A stretch of DNA of 64,000 nt from Burkholderia sp. WSM2230. GTDB lineage: Bacteria; Pseudomonadota; Gammaproteobacteria; Burkholderiales; Burkholderiaceae. Shown here one piece after another: positions 45,099 through 53,873 of this stretch. The notes below the pieces were generated by a model. It did not search any database. It saw nothing but the letters and a program-made list of their open reading frames with translations, and was not told where the DNA came from. Location: NCBI RefSeq assembly GCF_000472445.1, contig NZ_AXAJ01000001.1, positions 620,643 to 684,642 of the forward strand, given 5' to 3'. How positions within the stretch are numbered: the first letter of the stretch is position 1; every line of letters begins with the position of its first letter. A program made the position numbers and the translations under genes.

Positions 45099-45206
45099 GA
45101 CGACGATCTCCAGTTCCGATGTGTGGGGCGGGCTTCACGGCCCGTCGGTGGAATGCAGTGTCGCGCCGGCTGACCATGTCGTCCAATACGAATAAAATAC
45201 CTACCT

Positions 45207-45212
45207 ATGCAT
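45207..45212. promoter_or_regulatory. core of a LysR-type site in the transporter/LysR divergent promoter
   Basis: ATGCAT is the centre of an imperfect palindrome (CCTATGCATGG, one mismatch) in an AT-rich patch of the 156-base divergent region. It fits the T-N11-A type of LysR recognition sites but is not proven. Confidence 0.35.
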
Positions 45213-45254
45213 GGATGATATGGACTAGCCGGCCACTGCCTGGGGAAAACACGC

Positions 45255-46220
45255 ATGAACCTGAAGCATATCGAGGCGTTTCGCGCGGTGATGGTGTCGG
45301 GGTCGATGACCGCGGCGGCGAGGGCGCTGTTCACTTCGCAGCCGAACGTGAGCCGCCTCATCGCGCAACTGGAGCGCGACACGGGGCTACAGCTTTTTCA
45401 GCGCAGCGGCGTGCGGCTGATTCCGACTAGCGAGGGACAGGCGTTTTTCCGCGAGGTCGAACGGGCTTTCGTCGGTCTACAGGGCCTCGCCAACGCGGCC
45501 GCGCAGATCCGCAACCTGGGCAGCGGGCGCTTGCGCATCGCGGCCATGCCGTCGGCGGGCATGACGCTGGTGCCGCATGCGATCAAGCGGTTCGTCGAAC
45601 AATTTCCCGATGTGACCGTGTCGCTTCATGTGAACACGTCGGCCACCGTTAATCATTGGACGGCTTCTCAGTTCTGCGACCTTGGCGTGGCCGTCTACGT
45701 GAGCGAGGCATCCGATTGCGAGGTCGAGCAACTCTCGGACGTGGCAGCCGTGTGCGTGATGCCGGCCGCGCATCGGCTCGCGGCCAGGCGCAGCATCAAG
45801 CCCGAAGATCTTGAAGGCGAGTCGTTCATTTCGCTATGTCACGGCGACGGGACGCGCGCGCTGATGGACGAAGTGTTCCAGCGTGCGGGCGTGCAGCGCG
45901 TGCTCGCCATCGAGGCGCAATACACAGCCATGTGCTGCGAGATGGTGCGGCACGGCATGGGCGTGACGCTCGCGCACCCGATCGTCGCGCGCGATTATGC
46001 GGGGCCCGACATTGCGATTCGTCCATTCATGCCGGCCACGCGCTTTCAGACCTATTTGCTGTTCCCGCCGCACCGGCCGCGCGAGCGACTGGCGTCCGCG
46101 TTCGTCGAGGTATTGCGCGATTTGCACGATGAATTGCTCACGGAGATCGTGCCGCCGGCGCACAACGCGGCCAGTCGCGGGCGGGCGAGGGCGCGGGTTC
46201 GGACGTGGACACAACGTTAA
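45255..46220 (+). CDS. LysR-family regulator, OccR/NocR-like
   Basis: A 321-residue LysR regulator. The N-terminus MNLKHIEAFRAVMVSGSM and TAAARALFTSQPNVSRLIAQ closely resembles OccR/NocR, the octopine and nopaline catabolism regulators. It is divergent from the importer and HcnABC-type operon, the same arrangement as in opine catabolism regions. The effector domain begins LRIAAMPSAGMTLVPHAI. Its last 83 bases overlap the end of the convergent desaturase gene. Confidence 0.87.
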   Translation: MNLKHIEAFRAVMVSGSMTAAARALFTSQPNVSRLIAQLERDTGLQLFQRSGVRLIPTSEGQAFFREVERAFVGLQGLANAAAQIRNLGSGRLRIAAMPSAGMTLVPHAIKRFVEQFPDVTVSLHVNTSATVNHWTASQFCDLGVAVYVSEASDCEVEQLSDVAAVCVMPAAHRLAARRSIKPEDLEGESFISLCHGDGTRALMDEVFQRAGVQRVLAIEAQYTAMCCEMVRHGMGVTLAHPIVARDYAGPDIAIRPFMPATRFQTYLLFPPHRPRERLASAFVEVLRDLHDELLTEIVPPAHNAASRGRARARVRTWTQR

Positions 46221-47295
46221 CCGTTGGCTCAGGCAACTCGTGCTGTCGATATGCGGCCGGCAGACTCCGGTGCGTTCGCGAATCGCCCCGGCGTACGGCG
46301 TCAACACCATCTCGCGACCCACGCGAACCTTCCATTCGAGGCCGCTGCAAATCTGCCAGCTTGTCGTGCACCGCATTCTCTGCCGCGGCCAACGCGTAGC
46401 GCCTGACCCATTCGCTATAACCCGCGACGAGAAACTCTCCTGAGCGTTCAATGTACTGCTCGCGCGACGCTTCATAAACGGTCCGCAACCCGAACCATGG
46501 CAAATGCGGCAAGTCGTGGTGGACCAGATGAAAGTTGTTATTCAAGTACAGCAGCCGCCAGAACAGACCTGCTTCATTGATAACCGTACGGTGCCCGCAG
46601 TCGTGCGCTGCGCGATGCTCGCGAAATGAGCGAAGTGAGCCGAGCGACAGCGACCCATACCCGACGCCGACAACGAACGTCCATGCCGGAATCGAGCAAA
46701 CGTACTGCAGCCATGCAATGAGCACGGCCAATGCGGCGAAGTGCGCGAGCCATGCGGGTACGTCTCGCCGATCGCCGCGCCTGATTTTGCGCAGCGCCTC
46801 GGCTGCCGTTGCCGCAATGGCAAACGCCGGTCCCACCAGCAAGCGGCCGACTAACGTGTTGCGAAAATTGAGCAGCGCGCGCATCGCCCATCCAGCCCGC
46901 TCCCATGTCTCACTGTCCACGAAGTAGCTTTCCGGATCGCGTCCCGGCTCCGTCAGGTGTGCATCGTCGTGATGCTGAAGATGCGATTCACGATAGACGC
47001 GGTAAGGAAACCACACCGCGAGAGGCGCAAAACCAAGCAACGCATTCAAGCGCGGCCAGCGGGTGGGGTGACCATGAAGCAGTTCATGTTGCAACGACAT
47101 GTACCAGGCGCTGAACCCTGCGAGCAGGGCGGTGGCAAGCGGCACGCCGAGCTCGCGAGCATGCAGGGCGAGACCGAACCAACCGCCGTAGATCGCGACG
47201 ATCAGTATCCATGTCGGCCATTGCGTGCGCCATGTGAGGCTTTTTGCGAGCGTGGCGATTGCGTTGCGCTGCGTGTCGTCGAGGTAAATCGCCAT
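46138..47295 (-). CDS. membrane fatty-acid desaturase-like di-iron protein
   Basis: A 385-residue membrane protein with the three His clusters of desaturases and hydroxylases: HELLHGH (70-76), HLQHHDDAH (105-113) and NFHLVHHDLPH (about 258-268). Four membrane segments separate them. The last 70 residues are Arg/Ser/Pro-rich, lack similarity and overlap the convergent LysR gene, so the original stop may have been lost. The start at 47295 follows a hairpin leader and has no clear Shine-Dalgarno. Carotenoid ketolase-type activity is an alternative. Confidence 0.8.
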   Translation of the reverse strand: MAIYLDDTQRNAIATLAKSLTWRTQWPTWILIVAIYGGWFGLALHARELGVPLATALLAGFSAWYMSLQHELLHGHPTRWPRLNALLGFAPLAVWFPYRVYRESHLQHHDDAHLTEPGRDPESYFVDSETWERAGWAMRALLNFRNTLVGRLLVGPAFAIAATAAEALRKIRRGDRRDVPAWLAHFAALAVLIAWLQYVCSIPAWTFVVGVGYGSLSLGSLRSFREHRAAHDCGHRTVINEAGLFWRLLYLNNNFHLVHHDLPHLPWFGLRTVYEASREQYIERSGEFLVAGYSEWVRRYALAAAENAVHDKLADLQRPRMEGSRGSRDGVDAVRRGDSRTHRSLPAAYRQHELPEPTVNVVSTSEPAPSPARDWPRCAPAARSP

Positions 47296-47667
47296 CGGCT
47301 GAATCGGTCGGATGATATTTAGACCGATCCTACGGGCCAATGCGCGGCGCCAGAACCAATTTGTTCTGGATTGCATTGCGCCAAAAGGGCAAAGACTGCA
47401 GCCGGATCAAACGCACGTCACGCAGGTACAGAGCCCGCCACGAGCATGGCGACCCGATATGACGCGATCAGGTTTTTCCCGCTGGGTGTCATCGTCCGGT
47501 TGAGTCAGCGGTGCCATGCATGCAGCAGTTCGCTTTCCGGACGCGACGACAAATGTGTCCTGCCGCACAGAGTGGAACTGATGGACGGCTATTCTGGAAA
47601 GGGGACACGTGTGCAGTGCTTGTAGCGTGGAAGTATCGGCATCCAGGCAGACTAACACGAGGTAATG
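47296..47667. other. intergenic, divergent, no gene seen
   Basis: 372 bases between the desaturase and the HAD-UbiA gene. Apart from the leader hairpin no coding or repeat signal was found. It must hold both divergent promoters. Confidence 0.4.
47302..47329 (-). promoter_or_regulatory. hairpin in the desaturase leader
   Basis: On the minus strand, ATCGGTC and GACCGAT (perfect 7-base stem, extended by a wobble and a pair) enclose a 12-base AT-rich loop; the 3' arm ends 7 bases before the ATG. It could act as an RNA structure limiting translation or as a palindromic operator. Confidence 0.45.
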
Positions 47668-49089
47668 ATGGCTCAAGCGAGCGTACCCCTTTGCGTGGAC
47701 CTTGACGGCACGCTGACAAGTACCGATCTTCTTGTCGAATCATTCCTGGTACTTGTGAAGCGCAATCCACTGTATGCCTTGTTCTGTATTGGCTGGCTGT
47801 TTCGCGGCAAAGCCTATCTGAAAGAGCAGATCGCCCAGCGCGTGGCAATCGACGTGACCTTGCTGCCCTATAACGCGCGCCTCGTCGAATTCCTGCGCGA
47901 AGAACGCTCCTACGGCAGAGACCTCTATTTATGCACCGCTGCAAACCGAAGGTTTGCAGAACAAATAGCCTTACATTTTGGTTTCTTCAAAGGGATTCTC
48001 GCGAGCAATGAGGCGCTGAATCTGTCTGGCGATCACAAGGCGTCAGCATTGTCGGACGAATTCGGCTCTCACGGTTTCGACTATTGCGGCAACGCGCTGG
48101 CCGACGTGCCGGTCTGGAAAGAGTGCAGGCGGGCGATCGTGGTAGGAACCCGCCATACCGCCGAGGCGGCCGAGATGGTTAACCATACGGTCGTCTTCTT
48201 CGAAGAGCGGCGCTCGCTCATCGGCCTTACCGTCAGGGAAATGCGTATCTACCAGTGGGTCAAGAACCTTCTGATTTTCGTGCCGTTGCTCGCGTCGCAT
48301 CGTTTTACCGAAGCTGACACTGTGAGAGACGAGAGCATCGCCTTTTTCGCCTTCTGCTTTTGCGCGTCGGCCGTATATCTGCTCAATGACATGCTCGATC
48401 TCGACGCGGACCGACGTCACGCACACAAGCGCAATCGGCCTTTCGCATCCGGACAGTTATCTCTCGCTTTCGGCATGTTGCTGGGGTTTGCGCTGATCGT
48501 CGCCTCTGCGGGCTTTGCGCTACTACTGCATCCCACGTTTCAACTGGTACTGGCTGGCTATTTCGCCACTACGCTCGCGTATTCGCTCAGCCTGAAAAGG
48601 TTCATGCTTATCGATGTCTTTGTCCTCGCGGCGCTCTACACCGCCCGCGTCGTGGCCGGCGGTACAGCGGGGGACATTCCGCTGTCGGATTGGTTGATCA
48701 TGTTTTCGATCCTCATATTTCTTAGTCTCGCCATGGTGAAGCGCTACGCCGAACTCGACGCGCTGTTGCGTGAGGCGAAAGTCTGTGCAGTGGGACGCGG
48801 CTATGTAACGCAAGACATGGCTATTCTGCGTTCATTCGGCACGGCTTCCGGCTATGTCGCAGTACTGGTTCTCGCGCTCTATATGAATTCCTCCGACGTA
48901 CGCCTGCTCTATCGGCACCCTCACGCACTGTGGTTGCTATTCGGCCTGCTGCTCTTCTGGATCAGCCGCGTATGGATGCTGGCTTTTCGCGGCGAAATGC
49001 ACGACGACCCGATCGTATTCACCATCAGGAATCGCCTCAGTCTGCTCGTGGTCTGCCTTTGCGTGGCTACGGTAGTCGCCGCAAGCTGA
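47668..49089 (+). CDS. HAD-UbiA fusion, decaprenyl-phosphate phosphoribosyltransferase-like
   Basis: A 473-residue fusion. The N-terminal HAD phosphatase-like domain (1 to about 185) has motif I VDLDGTLTSTD (Asp11, Asp13), while the last motif reads YCGNALADVPVW, with Asn in place of the usual first Asp. The C-terminal UbiA domain (about 190-473) is membrane-embedded, with YQWVKNLLIFVPLLASHR and NDMLDLDADRRHAHKRNRP. This pattern matches the prenyl-phosphate phosphoribosyltransferases (Rv3806c/NoeC type) rather than quinone UbiA. It would place phosphoribose on a polyprenyl phosphate. The second of two adjacent ATGs is used, 5 bases after AGG. Confidence 0.8.
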   Translation: MAQASVPLCVDLDGTLTSTDLLVESFLVLVKRNPLYALFCIGWLFRGKAYLKEQIAQRVAIDVTLLPYNARLVEFLREERSYGRDLYLCTAANRRFAEQIALHFGFFKGILASNEALNLSGDHKASALSDEFGSHGFDYCGNALADVPVWKECRRAIVVGTRHTAEAAEMVNHTVVFFEERRSLIGLTVREMRIYQWVKNLLIFVPLLASHRFTEADTVRDESIAFFAFCFCASAVYLLNDMLDLDADRRHAHKRNRPFASGQLSLAFGMLLGFALIVASAGFALLLHPTFQLVLAGYFATTLAYSLSLKRFMLIDVFVLAALYTARVVAGGTAGDIPLSDWLIMFSILIFLSLAMVKRYAELDALLREAKVCAVGRGYVTQDMAILRSFGTASGYVAVLVLALYMNSSDVRLLYRHPHALWLLFGLLLFWISRVWMLAFRGEMHDDPIVFTIRNRLSLLVVCLCVATVVAAS

Positions 49090-49105
49090 CTTTCTCCTGC
49101 CTACT

Positions 49106-49462
49106 ATGCAATTTTTCTTCCTGTTTATGAGCGGCACGTGCAGTGCCCTGGCGAGTGTTCTTTTGCGGCTCGCGGGGCGCGTCGACAATAGCGCGTTGCT
49201 GTTCGGCATGACCGGTCGGCCTTTCCTGTATCGACTGGCGGCGATAGCGGCCTACGGTGCGGGCTTCGCGCTCTATGCGCTCGCACTCAGGCGAGTCGAA
49301 CTGAGCGTGGCTTATCCGCTGATGGTTGCGGTGACGATTCTGGAAATCCTCCTCTTTGGCGTCGTATCGGGCGAAGCCGTTTCGCTGCGCATCGTCCTCG
49401 GCGCGGCACTGCTGCTCGTCAGCGTGCTGTTGCTCTATCTGCCAGCCAAGGCAGGGGCGTGA
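49106..49462 (+). CDS. SMR/EamA-type small membrane transporter (ArnE/F-like)
   Basis: A 118-residue protein with four hydrophobic segments and the family pattern LRRVELSVAYPLMVAVTILEI near residue 62-82. It resembles ArnE/ArnF, which flip lipid-linked aminoarabinose across the inner membrane. It starts 16 bases after the HAD-UbiA gene, so it could flip the polyprenyl-linked pentose made by that enzyme (inference). A multidrug role is less likely in this setting. Confidence 0.75.
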   Translation: MQFFFLFMSGTCSALASVLLRLAGRVDNSALLFGMTGRPFLYRLAAIAAYGAGFALYALALRRVELSVAYPLMVAVTILEILLFGVVSGEAVSLRIVLGAALLLVSVLLLYLPAKAGA

Positions 49463-49844
49463 ATACCGGCTAGCCTGTCCTTTCTCTCAGAGCGCAGCGA
49501 CTCATCAGCTTTCGAAAAGGAAAGTCGTGAATGTGCTCAACTCGTCCACGGGTTTTAGGGTGTCGACATCGCGCGCGGAGGTCTCGCGAGCCACGGTATC
49601 CGCGTTCCGTCATTCGCACGGGCCAACCTGGCAGCATTCCACTGTATCGGCCAAAGGGGCAATCTTCCTGACGCGCAGCGTGCGCAAGCGCACGTTCCGC
49701 AGTTGATGCAGGGCGTGTGACGATGGCAAATCACATAATCTGGGTGTATGGCGAGTCGGTCATATGGCTCGTTGGCAGAGCGTACTTCGCGAGGTGATTT
49801 ACACCGTCCTTTCCCAGCACAAACCTTATTGTCTACGCAAAAAA
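49463..49844. other. intergenic, no gene seen
   Basis: 382 bases between the SMR-like and PAP2 genes. Short open frames here lack similarity or ribosome sites. It may carry a promoter for the PAP2 gene. Confidence 0.35.
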
Positions 49845-50537
49845 ATGAACGGCTTCGATACCAGCATCGAGACTTTCTTTAGCGGATTCAATGCCTGCAC
49901 GCTCTGTAACCACGCGGTGCAAGCCATCGCGAATATGTACACCTTCAAGGGGCTCGTGCTGATCCCGGTCTTGTGGTGGATATGGTTTCACTCGGCGGAG
50001 CGTCGGCAATGGAGACGCGAGGTTGTCATCGCGACGGCCGTGAGCGGGCTGCTGGCTCTTTCCGTGGGGAGGCTTCTAGCGCATTTTCTGCCTTTCCGGA
50101 CGCGCCCCGCCTTTTCGCCGGAACTGCACCTTCACTTTCCATTTGTCCCGGAACGCGAAAGCATGCTGGCAGCGTGGAGCTCCTTTCCAAGCGATCATGC
50201 AATGCTGTGGATGTCCGTGGCGGTAGGCATTTTTATCATTTCCCGCCGGGTCGGTACGCTTGCGCTCTTATACGTTGCAATCTTTATTTGCCTTCCGCGC
50301 GCCTACCTCGGCTTCCATTATCCGACTGACTTGCTGGCAGGTGCTGCGATTGGCATTGTCATCACTTACATCATGACTCGCGACGCCGTGAGAAGTCGTT
50401 ACGCGACGCATGTGCTGCGTTGGATCGAACGCTATCCCGGACTATCTGCGATGGTTGGATTTGTGCTCTGTCTGGAACTTGTGACTCAGTTCGACGAAAT
50501 AAGAACCTTCGCTACCTCTGTGCTCAAGGTCGTCTGA
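49845..50537 (+). CDS. PAP2-family membrane phosphatase
   Basis: A 230-residue membrane protein with the three PAP2 motifs: FRTRP (84-88), SSFPSDHA (112-119) and PRAYLGFHYPTD (151-162, Arg152/His158/Asp162). The active site is complete. PAP2 enzymes remove phosphate from polyprenyl or phosphatidyl lipids. In mycobacteria Rv3807c is thought to dephosphorylate the Rv3806c product, so a matching role for the HAD-UbiA product is possible here. The ATG at 49845 is chosen because the protein's first helix follows; no good Shine-Dalgarno is visible. Confidence 0.85.
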   Translation: MNGFDTSIETFFSGFNACTLCNHAVQAIANMYTFKGLVLIPVLWWIWFHSAERRQWRREVVIATAVSGLLALSVGRLLAHFLPFRTRPAFSPELHLHFPFVPERESMLAAWSSFPSDHAMLWMSVAVGIFIISRRVGTLALLYVAIFICLPRAYLGFHYPTDLLAGAAIGIVITYIMTRDAVRSRYATHVLRWIERYPGLSAMVGFVLCLELVTQFDEIRTFATSVLKVV

Positions 50538-50647
50538 CTCGTTTGACTTCCGTAACGTTGATCGATCCATTGACGCGGCAGCGGCGGCGGAAGACCGCTG
50601 GCGGACACGAGGATGTAGCGCTTTGAATGGCCTCGGGAGGGGCTTCG

Positions 50648-52210
50648 ATGACTGCTAGAAACGGAATCGCCGATAACGGCAAGCCTTTGCATCTGTGGGG
50701 CGTCTGGTTCATTGCCACTCTCGTAGCTTTGTCGCCGCTCTTCGTCACGTCGATTCCACCATTGGGCCAGCATTTTTATAACATCGTCCGAATAGACATT
50801 CTGTCCCATCCAGGTTCCTACTCCGGCAACTTCGTCATTCACTGGGACGCCTTGCCGGATCTTGCAATGGACCTGACAGTCCCATGGATCGCAAAGCTGA
50901 TGCCAGTCGAGTGGGCTGCGTGGCTCTTTATCGTTGTCGAGCTTGCGCTGCTAACCTCGGGCTGCCTCGTCCTCAGTCGTGCGATAAACGGCCGTTGGTC
51001 CTGGTTCCCGCTAGTCAGTTTCCTGCTGCTTTACAACTGGATCCTGATACGCGGTTACGACAATTTCCTCTTCGGCCTCGGCCTTTGCTTGTGGGCTATT
51101 GCCTTGCACGTGGCACTTCGCCGGGCGTGGGTGGTGCGGATCGTAGTCTCATCATGCAGCGCGCTGCTCATATATTTTTGCCATCTTTTTCCGTTGGCGG
51201 TTTTCGCGCTCGTGACGGGAACGTGGGAACTGGGCTGTCTACTGCAGGAGCGCAAGCTGACTGGCAGAGGGCTCTTCAGGCATGCGAGCGCAAGCCTCGT
51301 TCCGTTGGTCATACCCGTACTATTGCTCGCGCACAGCAGTACTGGCGGACTTCGCGGGTCTATCGACTTTGGTTTCCTTCACATATTCGCCAAGGTCAGT
51401 CGTTGGCTCGATGTGTTCGCCGTAGGCAATCCGAAGGCCGACGTGGCGGTTCTGGCGAGTCTGGGCGTGACATTAGCCGCCGGCTTTCTACTGAGATGGT
51501 GGACGTGTAAGCCCGAGTGCCGGATAACGCTTATTGCGCTCCCGCTCGTCGCGCTATTTGCGCCGTTTACGGCATTTGCGTCTTATGGCGTTGTCGAGCG
51601 ATGCGCGTTGAGCTTCGCATTCCTGCTGACAGCACTGGTGGATGTGCGCGCGTCGGCACCGCGCCTGCAACATGTCGGCGCTTTTGCGCTGGCGATTGTC
51701 TTTCTCTTCCGCATTGCGACGGTCACTTCCGATTGGCGTTCGGTAAAGCCGGGGATTCAGGCATACAGGGATACCTTCGCGTCGTTGAAGTCAGGTTCAG
51801 TCCTGCTCCAATACAAACAGGATACGACTTACCCGTCACCAAGAACGGCCCCGGAACGCTGGAATCCCTACCTGGATAAAGTCGTCGCACTCGCCACGCT
51901 CGATGGTGTTCTGGTGCCGGACCTCTATTTGAAGGCCGGCCAGCAGCCGGTGCTTTATCGCAGCGAGAATGCCGCATTGAGGAAGTTCCAGGACGATATC
52001 GAGAACGGCGAGACAGCTTTCCGCGCAGATGATCGCATGTTGCGCGCATGGGCTGCCGAGTTGCAGGACAGATTTCCGGATCTCCACAGCCGGTTCTCTG
52101 AAGTCTACCTGGCCGTATTCGATCCGCGCCGGCGCCTTTCCGAAACGCTCGCCGGCTGGCAACTCGTTGCGACTTTGCCGGAGCATCGGCTCTATCGGAT
52201 GCTTCCATGA
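50648..52210 (+). CDS. multi-spanning GT-C-like membrane protein
   Basis: A 520-residue protein with about ten transmembrane segments up to residue 370 and a soluble C-terminal domain. The first outer loop has DILSHPGSYSGNFVIHWDALPD, with acidic residues after helix 1 as in GT-C enzymes using lipid-linked sugars, but the exact family is not recognised. GGAGGGG lies 6 bases before the ATG at 50648. It follows the PAP2 gene by 110 bases, making a transferase that consumes a polyprenyl-linked sugar a reasonable guess. Confidence 0.7.
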   Translation: MTARNGIADNGKPLHLWGVWFIATLVALSPLFVTSIPPLGQHFYNIVRIDILSHPGSYSGNFVIHWDALPDLAMDLTVPWIAKLMPVEWAAWLFIVVELALLTSGCLVLSRAINGRWSWFPLVSFLLLYNWILIRGYDNFLFGLGLCLWAIALHVALRRAWVVRIVVSSCSALLIYFCHLFPLAVFALVTGTWELGCLLQERKLTGRGLFRHASASLVPLVIPVLLLAHSSTGGLRGSIDFGFLHIFAKVSRWLDVFAVGNPKADVAVLASLGVTLAAGFLLRWWTCKPECRITLIALPLVALFAPFTAFASYGVVERCALSFAFLLTALVDVRASAPRLQHVGAFALAIVFLFRIATVTSDWRSVKPGIQAYRDTFASLKSGSVLLQYKQDTTYPSPRTAPERWNPYLDKVVALATLDGVLVPDLYLKAGQQPVLYRSENAALRKFQDDIENGETAFRADDRMLRAWAAELQDRFPDLHSRFSEVYLAVFDPRRRLSETLAGWQLVATLPEHRLYRMLP

Positions 52211-52267
52211 TGAAGGGAATGACTCTGCCATTGCAGGATCGCGTCAGCGAATGCGCATTGAACTCGC

Positions 52268-52398
52268 TCAAGTACGCGTAATCGAAGCGCCGCCGTGGAC
52301 GATAGCAGCAGTGTCACGTCGCGATACATTTCCGTGTCGAGCGCGCCGGGCAGAATCGCGTTGACGCGCACGCCTTGAGGTCCATATTCGGCCGCGAG
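52268..52398 (-). pseudogene. remnant of a short-chain dehydrogenase gene
   Basis: On the minus strand a frame reads LAAEYGPQGVRVNAILPGAL and then DTEMYRDV, the unmistakable SDR segment after the catalytic Lys. A TGA sits directly before it (52399-52401). After a frameshift, HGGASITRT-stop matches an SDR C-terminus (usually VDGG). About 50 codons between them and everything upstream are missing, so this is a decayed fragment. Confidence 0.8.
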
Positions 52399-52483
52399 TC
52401 AGTTTTCCTGAATGACGGGCGAGGGATCGCGTTCGGTGATTCAGCGATCCCTGCAAAACGATCAGAGCCTGGGGTGTGCGCGG

Positions 52484-53605
52484 CTAGTGCGTCGAGAACA
52501 TTGATATGCCGCCGTTCGGAAAGCCTGCCGCGCCGGCCTGGAACGGCACATACACCTGTCCGAGCGTGCTGTCGATGGCGACAGAGTGCGCGCCTGTGCC
52601 AACCGGAATCTTGAATAGTAGTTGCCGTGACGCGCCATCGATAACCGCCATTTGCGGACTAAAGCCGGACGCTGCAGCAGTACCGCTTGTCACGTAATGC
52701 CGCGCCGGCAGGAAATAGCGGTTGGAAACCGGATCGTAGCCAACCTGATCCACGCCGCCAAATGGCAGGCTTGCGCGGATTGCGCCGCTCGTGCGATCCA
52801 GAATGAGCGTAATGAGCGGATCGCCCGGTGACGGATCGCATCCAACCAGCACATCGTTATTCGGTCCGAGCACGATGCCCGCGGGCGCGCATTTGCCAAG
52901 CGGAAACGACTTGCTGACCGATGGATTTCCGGCCGCCGCCGAACTCGCGGTGATGACATCCAGTTCGCCGTCGGGATTGGTCGCTGTCCCGTCGTTGTTG
53001 ATGAGAAAGCTCTTCGAGGCCGGATCGTAGGTGCACGCTTCGAGCTCTGACGAACCGTTAAAAGGCAGTTTGCCCACGACTTGTTGAGTCTGCGTCGAAA
53101 TGAAGGTGACGAAAGGCGGTGACTCTCCCGGACTTGCGTACATGACGAGATGATCGTCCGGATCGTAGCAGCCCTCATCGACGCGCGAACCGGAACTGCT
53201 AATGGCAATTGTGTTGACTGTCTTTCGCGTAGCTGTATTGATGACCTTCACAGAGTCGACGTCGCCGACATACAGAGTGTTCGTTCCGGTAATACCCACG
53301 ATTCCGTCGGGACCCGACTCATTTGTGGTTGCGCCCGCACCGGTGAACGGTCCAGGGATCTGCGCGACGAGCGTGTTGGACTTCGTGTCCACGACATCTA
53401 TGGCTTTGTTGTTGCGGTCGGCCAGAAAGTAGGAGCCAGCCTCCACATAGCCGATATCGAAACTGAACGAAGGACTCGACGCATTCGGAACAAGAATATT
53501 GGTCACTAGCTTCGGCGGCGTCGGGCCGCTCACGTTGTCTCCTCCTCCACAACCGGCCAACGCGGCCACACCGAGCAGCATCAAGGTAATCAGGCGCTTT
53601 TCCAT
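52484..53605 (-). CDS. beta-propeller lipoprotein (YVTN-like)
   Basis: A 373-residue lipoprotein; lipobox ALAGC with Cys19 followed by Gly-rich sequence. The rest is a chain of four-stranded blades with repeated motifs such as AIDVVDTKSNTLVAQIPG, SVKVINTATRKTVNTIA and SVAIDSTLGQVYVPF, typical of seven-bladed YVTN/NHL-like propellers. Ligand and role are unknown; such proteins often bind partners at the outer membrane. A TTAAG-type palindrome lies about 40 bases upstream of the start. Confidence 0.82.
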   Translation of the reverse strand: MEKRLITLMLLGVAALAGCGGGDNVSGPTPPKLVTNILVPNASSPSFSFDIGYVEAGSYFLADRNNKAIDVVDTKSNTLVAQIPGPFTGAGATTNESGPDGIVGITGTNTLYVGDVDSVKVINTATRKTVNTIAISSSGSRVDEGCYDPDDHLVMYASPGESPPFVTFISTQTQQVVGKLPFNGSSELEACTYDPASKSFLINNDGTATNPDGELDVITASSAAAGNPSVSKSFPLGKCAPAGIVLGPNNDVLVGCDPSPGDPLITLILDRTSGAIRASLPFGGVDQVGYDPVSNRYFLPARHYVTSGTAAASGFSPQMAVIDGASRQLLFKIPVGTGAHSVAIDSTLGQVYVPFQAGAAGFPNGGISMFSTH

Positions 53606-53642
53606 CGACTCGTCTCCTTTCCGTTTATTTGACTAGGAACTC

Positions 53643-53662
53643 ATTCCTTAAGGAATCTTAAG
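53643..53662. promoter_or_regulatory. double CTTAAG site (PmrA/QseB-like)
   Basis: CTTAAG occurs at 53647-53652 and 53657-53662 (10-base period). The first copy is the centre of the perfect palindrome ATTCCTTAAGGAAT (53643-53656). PmrA/QseB-type response regulators bind direct repeats of this half-site with an 11-base period, so this is near but not identical. Confidence 0.45.
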
Positions 53663-53873
53663 AAATGGTATTTAGGGACCGGCAGTACGGTTCACACAAT
53701 GGGCGCGTGAAGGAGAATCGGAAAGTAAAAGTTATTTATGGTGTGCATTGGCCGAACGCTATACCTGTAACCGATTTGAAGCTTGGCCGCGCGTACCGAA
53801 ACTGATCGATTGCTGCGGTCAGCATGGACTTCCTCTAAGGAAATCGGCTCGCCATGAAAGCGGAAAGTCAATC

